Source of the DNA: Plakobranchus ocellatus
Taxonomy: Eukaryota > Mollusca > Gastropoda > Plakobranchidae
Length of the DNA: 31,093 nt
NCBI GenBank assembly: GCA_019648995.1
Contig: BLXT01002328.1
Span: 413,230 to 444,322, forward strand
Reading direction: 5' to 3'
The notes under the pieces are model-generated. The model searched no databases. It was not told where the DNA came from and worked only from the letters and a program-made list of their open reading frames with translations. This document shows positions 13,001-21,459 of the stretch, piece after piece; the first letter of the stretch is position 1; each line of letters begins with the position of its first letter. Both the position numbers and the translations under genes were made by a program.

Positions 13001-16000
13001 AAATTTGTTTGTTGAGATTTAAACGGCTGAGTGAAACTCACTATTTAATAGCAAATTTTTCAATGACAAATGTTATTTTTCTATGTTTTCACAATCTGTC
13101 TTGATCCTTTATACACTTTATTTTCCATGTTCTGAAGCCTGTTTGCATGAGAATAGTGCAAATAAGTCGCAAGTTGCATTTCTAACATTTTAGACCATAT
13201 GTACAGCCTCAAGCTGCATTCTTGGAGCTTAGTAACTATAGAAAATTGTATCTGCAACATTCAGGTTGATCTTAAGACATCTTGCAAGTTTTAAAAATTT
13301 AATGCAATGGAATCCAATTTTCCTCGTTTTTCTTTGGACATTTGACATTTTATTCTTTAAAAATAAGACGCAGATTACTTAACTTATTTTCCACCTACAA
13401 TTGTCAGGTATTGATTTATTCTACAGATTTATCTAGATCCTGAAGATATTGGTGACATTAGGAAAATCAGACTAGAGCATGACAACACAGGACAGGCTCC
13501 TGGATGGAGAGTTCAAAAGGTGAAGATTTGTTTCAGCCATTGAATTTACAATCAGTGGCTTTTCTGCTTCTTTTTTAACACTGATTGTAGGCCCTAAACT
13601 GATTTACCACCTTGTGAAAATTGAGATAAGCCTTCACTTTGTTGCGTCTGACATTCCATGAGCTCCACTTTGAAGAGATTATAAAATATTGTCCCTTTCT
13701 AAGATTTCTCCATCCACTTTTCCTCTTCCTGTTTGGAGTATGTTAGTTTCAGATGAAACTTTTTCAATCATCAAAGTCATTTTCAGTAATAAATTTTTAA
13801 CATGCTATTATATGTATGGGTGCAAGTTTGCTGGCTGTGATTTACAAGGCCTTCTATGTGAAAATGCAATGGCTGTCAAGATCCTCTTAATCCTCATAGA
13901 ATGCAGCATCCTTTTAGGCAGAAACTATTTTGAGTGATGTCCCTTCTAGGATTCCAAGAAAAAGAGAAGTATTGTTGAAGTATATTAAACAACCAAATTT
14001 GAAATTATAAATACATGATCAGTCAATCTGAAATTTTCAAGCAATGGACTCAAATGCATCGGATCAGATTAAAATGAACTGAGGTCTTTTTTTTTTAATA
14101 CAATCCAAAAACAATCAGCTACTTGACTTTAGAGGGATTCCTAGGTCTAGTCTAAGATAATTTATCAATCAAATCAAAATATAATATAACATACAAAATT
14201 TTGATCACCTGTTGCTGTTCAATTCAACTTTGCTTGCTTGCATCCATGAATATGTGATAGAGTACCACAAAACGAGTCTAGTTCAGTTGTTAGCCTCTTG
14301 ACTTACTATAGTAAAAATAACATCAAATGCAGAGGTGAGAAATGATCCATTCCTTAATGTTCGTGACTTTTTAAAACCTTCTACGAAAAAATGATCCTGT
14401 GTTATTCCTACCTAAATTGAAATTTAAGAATGAAAATTTACTCATTGCCTTATAAATTTATTCTTTTTATGACTAAGAAAAGTTTGTTAATGAAAATTTA
14501 CTCATTGCCTTATAAATTTATTCTTTTTGTGACTAAGAAATATATTTTTTAAAGGCTAAAAGTGTAGCTTGCAAGACATTCAAATTTGTTTTCTTCAGTC
14601 AATTTATTTTCTTCTCAGACCGTCTTTTTTTTTTTGTTGCTTTCAATATAAAGTCCAATTCAAGCATTTTTATGGCCAATACTTTATGTCAAAAATTTTT
14701 CATGTCATAAATGAATAATGAACATATATCTTATATCTAAAACAGCCTTTTTTTTTTTTAATTTTATTTTGTTTTTTGAAAAAGTTAAATTGGAAATTTG
14801 TTTAAATAATTATAAGTCGATTTTCTGTCCTTTTGAAGTGCATAGAAGCAGTTTTATTTTAATAAACATAGGTTTTTCGAGCCTCAGTTTTTAATTTCAT
14901 TTGGGAGGTAATATTGTTTTGGAATAGGTTTCGCTGCACATTCATATTATACATTAAAGTTAAAATGATTTGAAAATGAAATGACTTGTTACTTAAAAAG
15001 AAATGGTTCTATCTGCCTTTGAAACAGCTCATCCTAGAGAACCAACTGAGTCAAGTGAAACATGAATTTGCTGTTGACCGCTGGCTTTCCTACATGGCAG
15101 AGAATGGAGATATTGTATTTGAGGCTGGTGTTCCCTCTCTTGAAGGACCTGCTCTTCCTTGTAAATCACTAACTATAAATCTAGTAATGATTATTTTAAA
15201 AGATAAAATTAACTTTTCCTTAATAGCTATAGACACTGGAAAAATGTAGCTTACTATTGAAAAAATATATATCAAAACTAGACTAGAATTTAGGAAATAT
15301 TCTGTGTCAATAACTTTCAATATCTTAAAATTCGAAACTTATGATTATGAGTATGAATGTAAATACATACATCATACCCACAAATTCACATACTGGAGTA
15401 AAAAAAAAAAATAAAAAGCAAATAATCCGTGAGAGTTTAGATAAAATAAGCTTCATACAATTTTACAAAGCAAAAGGCAAAATCATCGTGATGTCTCTAC
15501 TACTGCATGTGAGCACTAACAGAGAGCGAGATTAAGTGTCTTCTGGAATGGACTTCTTATTAAGGCCTGGAAAGTAAAACGATTTTTGCTTAAAGTGAAA
15601 TCTTAGGATGTTCATTAAGGTTATTGAGGTTGAGCAGAAAGTGTATGGGTTGGCAATATCTGAAATAGAAGTGGGTGTAATGCAGTTCATGATTTCAAGA
15701 AAGAGAGACACTATTTTATTGCTCGGCAATAGACAGAAACAAGGAACGTTTTCTATCAAACTTCCTCAAGCTCTTAACTGAGAAATTTATCTCTTGAATT
15801 TTTTATTGAAAATTCCCTGACAAGAGTTAAGTACTCAAGAGAGAAAATAATATATGTATGATAAAAACTGCAATCACTCAAAAGTTAGGGTAAAAATTTT
15901 ATATGCAAAAAATAATCTTTCTTCAAGTATTGTCCTCTGTAGCTGAATCCACAATTGGTCAGATCTTTTTGTTTTATCAAAGGAAAATGCATATAGATAG

Positions 16001-19000
16001 AAGAATAATTGCTATTGATCATATCATCTTTCCTCATCCTTAAAAAATAGTAATTGCTCTTTTCCTGTCCTTTTCTTCTCCAACCCCTAGCTTGCCAATA
16101 CTTAGTCAAAACAGTGACTGAGGCACAAGAGAATGCTGGAACAACAGCAAATGTTCACTTTACCCTGGTGGGAAGTCTAGGTGACACTGGTCGACGGCAC
16201 TTTAAGAACAGCTCTGGTTCAAACCAAAAGTTTTTAGAGGGCAAGGTACTTCTGTTTTTCAAGAGAGTTCTGGCAAAATAATGATGACAGATTCATAATA
16301 AATCAGTTTTTTTTTTTTTTGCTTTTTTTTTTTAATCACATTCCACTGTTATTATAGTGAATAACTTTGTCAGACAAAAATTTCTTTTCATAAAACAATT
16401 TCACAATTAAAATTTGAGCATATCATTTTTTTTTGGCAAGGTCAGTGATAAAACTTATGTTCTACTTATTAAAATTTTTTCTTTAACCTAGACGGACAGT
16501 TTTATAGTGGAGGCAGTGGACTTGGGAGATCTCGAAAGGGTCATTGTTGGTCATGATGGTGGATTAGAACCCGAGACAGCCTGGGGTCTTCAGTGTGTGA
16601 TGGTTAGAAAAGTGGACCCACATATAAGGGAGAGCACTGTGTTTCCATGGGGGAAGTGAGTTATAAATTCTGATAAATAGTTGTCTTAAAGTATGTTTAT
16701 TTATTATGTTATTATATTTTTAAATTTGTTATGCTTTAAGTTGTTCTCTCTCTCTCAACCCTCTCTCTCTCTCTCTTCCTATGTTTCTCTCTCTCTCCCC
16801 CCTATCTAACTAGCTAAGGACCTATCAATCTATCTATCTGTTTCTCCCTCTTTTTGTTGATCTCTCTTCACAATGTTATTGCATTTTGCTCTCTTATAAC
16901 ATGTGACTGTCTGTTTGTGAGTTAGTGGGGGCCTAACTGTTTGCCTGTTTGAATGTTCACCTGTCTGTTCATCAATCTGTCTATCTGTGTTTCTCTTTCA
17001 TTTCCTCCAACAAAGCTTTCCATAATTAAAGTTATCTATTGGTTTTAACCTTTCCAATCATCCATCAAGACATTTATCTTTTTTCACCTATTGCTGTTCT
17101 AAAATCTACCTTTTACTATAGGAAGATTATCACTACATCCTGGAAGTTTTCATAAAGCTTTCACACTTTTGTCAGCCTGTCTATTCGTGGCTCTTTTGTA
17201 TTAGATATTAATGTCTTCAATTAAATACCTACATCTTCATTATTGGATTTAACCTCACATCATGATTAGACTTACATCTCAATTGAACCTTAGGCTAAGC
17301 TTTCTGCAAAATAGTTTCTGTAGGCTCACTGATTGATAATGTGTCAATTTCAAACCTTTCCTTGATTTTGGCTTTACCTGTTTTCAGTTTCATCAATGCT
17401 CATGTGATGTTTACTTTAGGCTTATTATTTCTCCAAATTTTAAATATTTCGTGGCAAATATTTCACCAAGTTTTGAAACATATGTGTTATATTCCACCTA
17501 TTTCATTGATTTCAAGCAGCTTTATAATACAACAGGCTCATTACTTGTCAGATAAATGCCTAGGTTAAGAGTTTAAAAAATGTAAGCATAAGGCTGGAAA
17601 CACACTGAAGGCTAGATCGTCTTGTGTTGGCCAACATGAACGACTTTGTGTTGCAGTTACTATATTGAAACAACAAGCAAGCCTGATTATTTGTGTAACA
17701 AAATTATCTTCATGGCTTGCACAGCAACAGAATTGTGAGTGATCACACAATTTCCCTTATCTAAAAGAGCTATTGCCATGCTGTAATATACAAAAGATAG
17801 CTCTGATGCCTTGTTTAGATGAAAGCCTCAGCAGATTTGATATGTTTTGCCACCAAAGAAACTAGAGAGTTTTCAGGCATGTTGCCAGCTATGAAGTTAG
17901 ATACTTTAACGACTGCCTCCAGTATGCTTTCAGTCTAATATCCAACAGTGCTGGTGTTGTGAAATGAAGAATAGCATGGCATTGTCAGGCATTCCTATCA
18001 TTCAGCTTTGTCAAAAATCCTAAAAAATGGTTTTACGTTCAGCTAGTTAGAAATGACAGGTCTATTTTACAAATTTGCAGGTAGATATTCTCCAGAACAT
18101 GAATTTAGGCACCAATTTTTGAATGCTGTTTTTCCCTTCATGCTCAATCATGTTCCAGTTTGAGGCGAGAAAAGACATGATGCTGTTGAGAAAATATGTA
18201 TAAAATTTTGTACAAGGCAACTTCTAACCATTTGGTTCTAAGCGAATGTGGTCGATATGATAAGTATAAAGCTGACCCCGGAGGATTCCGTGAGACATGC
18301 AAACACGGCGTTTTCACGGAATTTGGGTTTTCTCACGGCGTGAACACGGAAAATTCCTTCGCACGGAATTTGCACGGAATTCTAGTATTTCGGGGCCGTA
18401 AAAGTGCGAAAATGCTGAATACGAGAGGACAGGCCGCGGTAAGAGTGATGTCCCTTACCCGGAAGCTAGGCCTAGGGCTCTGTGTAACACTGTGTGTCAT
18501 CCTTAGCTTATCCCATTCGTTCGTTGTCATTTGGTGGCGGCAAGATGAAGAAATTTATGACATCGAGAGCACCAACGAAAGTTACTCCTAAAGAAAGACA
18601 AGCATACGCGCTGGTGAATGACAAGGTGGACAAGTACCTATCGGAGGAGGGCCAGCCAGGACTACAGTTTTTGAAAGACGTTCAGTATTTTGATCCAAAG
18701 AAAATTGTTCTCATGTCCTCTGATCTTACAGGTGTGCCTGGCTGGTCTGACGTCCCCCAGACTTAAGTTGACAGGTACAGAAGCAGTCTTGGGCCTGCAG
18801 CTGTGGAGAATGCTGGTCTCAGTAGTTTGGACTGCTCACTGTTCTGGAAGTCATGTGCTTCAGAGCTGCCTGCTCTTTCAAGGCTTGCTCTGAGGTACAT
18901 CTTCGGAACAGTGAACAGTGCAGATGCTGAGAGGAGCTTCTCGCTGTACAATCTTGTCCACAGTGAGAGAAGGAGGAGCCTTGGGGAGAAGAGCCTGAAG

Positions 19001-21410
19001 CAGCTGCTGTTTTTGTACTTCAATCGTTTTGTTGGTCGGGATTTTTTTGACTAAGCACCAGTTTTTCATTGTCTTCTGCTTTCCACAGACATTTGTTGCT
19101 TTTTTGTTTGCATTTTGGCACTTTTCTTCCCTAGGTTTCACTTTTTGTCATGTACCATTTCTTTCTTTTTCTCAATAAATGAAATGTAGAACCACAACTT
19201 TAAATCTAGCTAGTGCATGCATCTCTACTAGTGTGACTGGCTGAAAAAAAGTGGTGTTTGCATTTTAGCTAGCATAAAATAACCCTCCAAAAGTTGTCGA
19301 GAGTGTGCAGAATTTGCGCAGAATTTGCGCAGAATTTGGCTTTTTTTGGTCAAAATTCTGTGCAGAATTTGGAAAAATTCTGCGCAGAAAACTACGGGGT
19401 CAGATAAAGTCTATTATTTATTACGTTACAGTACTGGTACAAGCTATTAATAATGAATTATTGTAAATACGCCAGAAAATGTTATTTACAATCTTGCAAC
19501 TAGGTAGGAGTGGAAAGAATAATTGGGTATCAGAAATCAGAAAACTTGTATGTTCCTGGGTTTCGGTAGGCCTATCGCGTGGTATTCTCAAAATGTAGGC
19601 AATAAATTCATTTTCTTCTCCCAAGTGTGTCCACATCAGCCGCCACCAATTTGGTCTGCTATTTCACTTTGCGTCAGAATACTTCGACAATCAACCTACA
19701 TTGGAACCAGCCTCCTTTATTTACTCAATAATCTCGTTTCGTTGTAGGATAGTTCTTAATTATAGTTTACCGCTATGAAATAATATGCTGAGGTGGACTA
19801 TAGTCAATGATAATTTATGTATTGTATGTTTACCAAAGAATGATGTTGAAAATGAATATCATTTCCATTTATTTTTTCATTATCCAATTCAAATATCTTC
19901 CAATCAAAAGTGCTAGAGGTAAATAAAGTGAGATTTAATAAAATTTTGGGATGAAATGAAATGGCAATCATAGAATATAATAACTCACATTCAAAATGTT
20001 CTTTCAAGTCCACTTAAAAAAATCATTGAGTTGGTACGTGAGGCTCCTGAGCAGAAAACATTCTCATATATGTAAATAAAGAGATATGATAGAGTAAATG
20101 TCGAAAAAATAATGCCAGAGAGATAGGAGAGTGGGGGAGAGAGAGAGAGAGGGTGGGAGGGAGAGAGAGTGAGAGAGATATAGAGGTAGATAGATAAGGG
20201 AATCATGCAGTAAACATTTATGATGTGGGCACAAGGGAATCATGCAGTAAACATTTATGATGTGGGCTCTGAATTATGTAATAAACTTAGAAGTACTCGC
20301 TTTTGTGAATCCGGACTTTTGCTTTCAAAGCGTCCGACGTTCTGAACCTTTGAGTTGGTGTATTTTCTTCGAGAGTACAGCATTTTGATTATGGCTTTAG
20401 CACTAAACAAGCTGTTGTACGTGTTATGTTTGGGCAATGAGTCATTTGAATTAATAAAAATCAATCTCTCTCTCTCTCTCTCTCTNNNNNNNNNNNNNNN
20501 NNNNNNNNTCTCTCTCTCTCTCTCTCTCTTTCTTTCATATTCTCTGAATTCTAAACGTAGACAATTGTGTCTGCCTCCATGTTCACAGTAAACATTGACA
20601 GCGTTACTGTAGATCTATATAAAAATCTAATTTTGACTGAGCAATTTTAACAAAGAGTAGCTGTTAAGGGTATCACAAAATGAGACTTTCAATGTGTAAT
20701 AAAAATATAATTCAGTGATGAAATTGAAAAGAAAATATTAGAGATCGAAGAACAGAACGAAAATATCGGCGTTGAAGAACAGTGGGCCTAATCCAATGAC
20801 GTCGCAAGCAGGAAGTTATGCCTAGTGTCACGCCTTGTGAAGAGAATGTTTGGAGTATGTGTCGAATGCAAGAAACTATAGGACCTACCTAAAAATAAAA
20901 ATTAATTTACCCATTGTAATTTTATGAAGTATGTAATGAGGAAGATATGTTGTAATTACAAGCTATCTTTATGTATGCTGTCAATAATATGTTCGCTGAC
21001 TTGAAGAGGGTGTGACATACCTATGTTATAACAAATCAGGATTTGATAAATAATGGAATTGGCCGACTGTTTGAGCTGCATAGTGTGCATTTACATTATT
21101 ACCTGTGTCTGTTACATTGTTACTCAAGTTAAGTCTCGATCTCTTTGCAGTCATTCATCTCATCTCAAGAGATTTGATCTCTTATCACATCTTACTTCTT
21201 GTATATTCGCCCCAGCTATAGTCATATCATTTTAAGTTGTATTAAAGTGAGGAGGGGAGGGGGAAAAGGGTTATTACGATCTTTCTTTTACTAGTTGATC
21301 TCAAGTTTGTTGGCCCACATCAGCCTAAGTCCTGGTGATGGGCTCTAAACCTCGAAACAACTCGGTAGATTTCAGTGCAAATCCATTAATCACGCCGCGC
21401 CATCGATACC

Positions 21411-21459
<49 letters not shown>

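Noticed and set aside
19055..19200. A host gene 3' end with AATAAA (about 19173) after the hAT dimerisation frame
   Set aside because: It lies inside the transposon termini, so it is the element's own transposase 3' region, not a domesticated host gene on present evidence.
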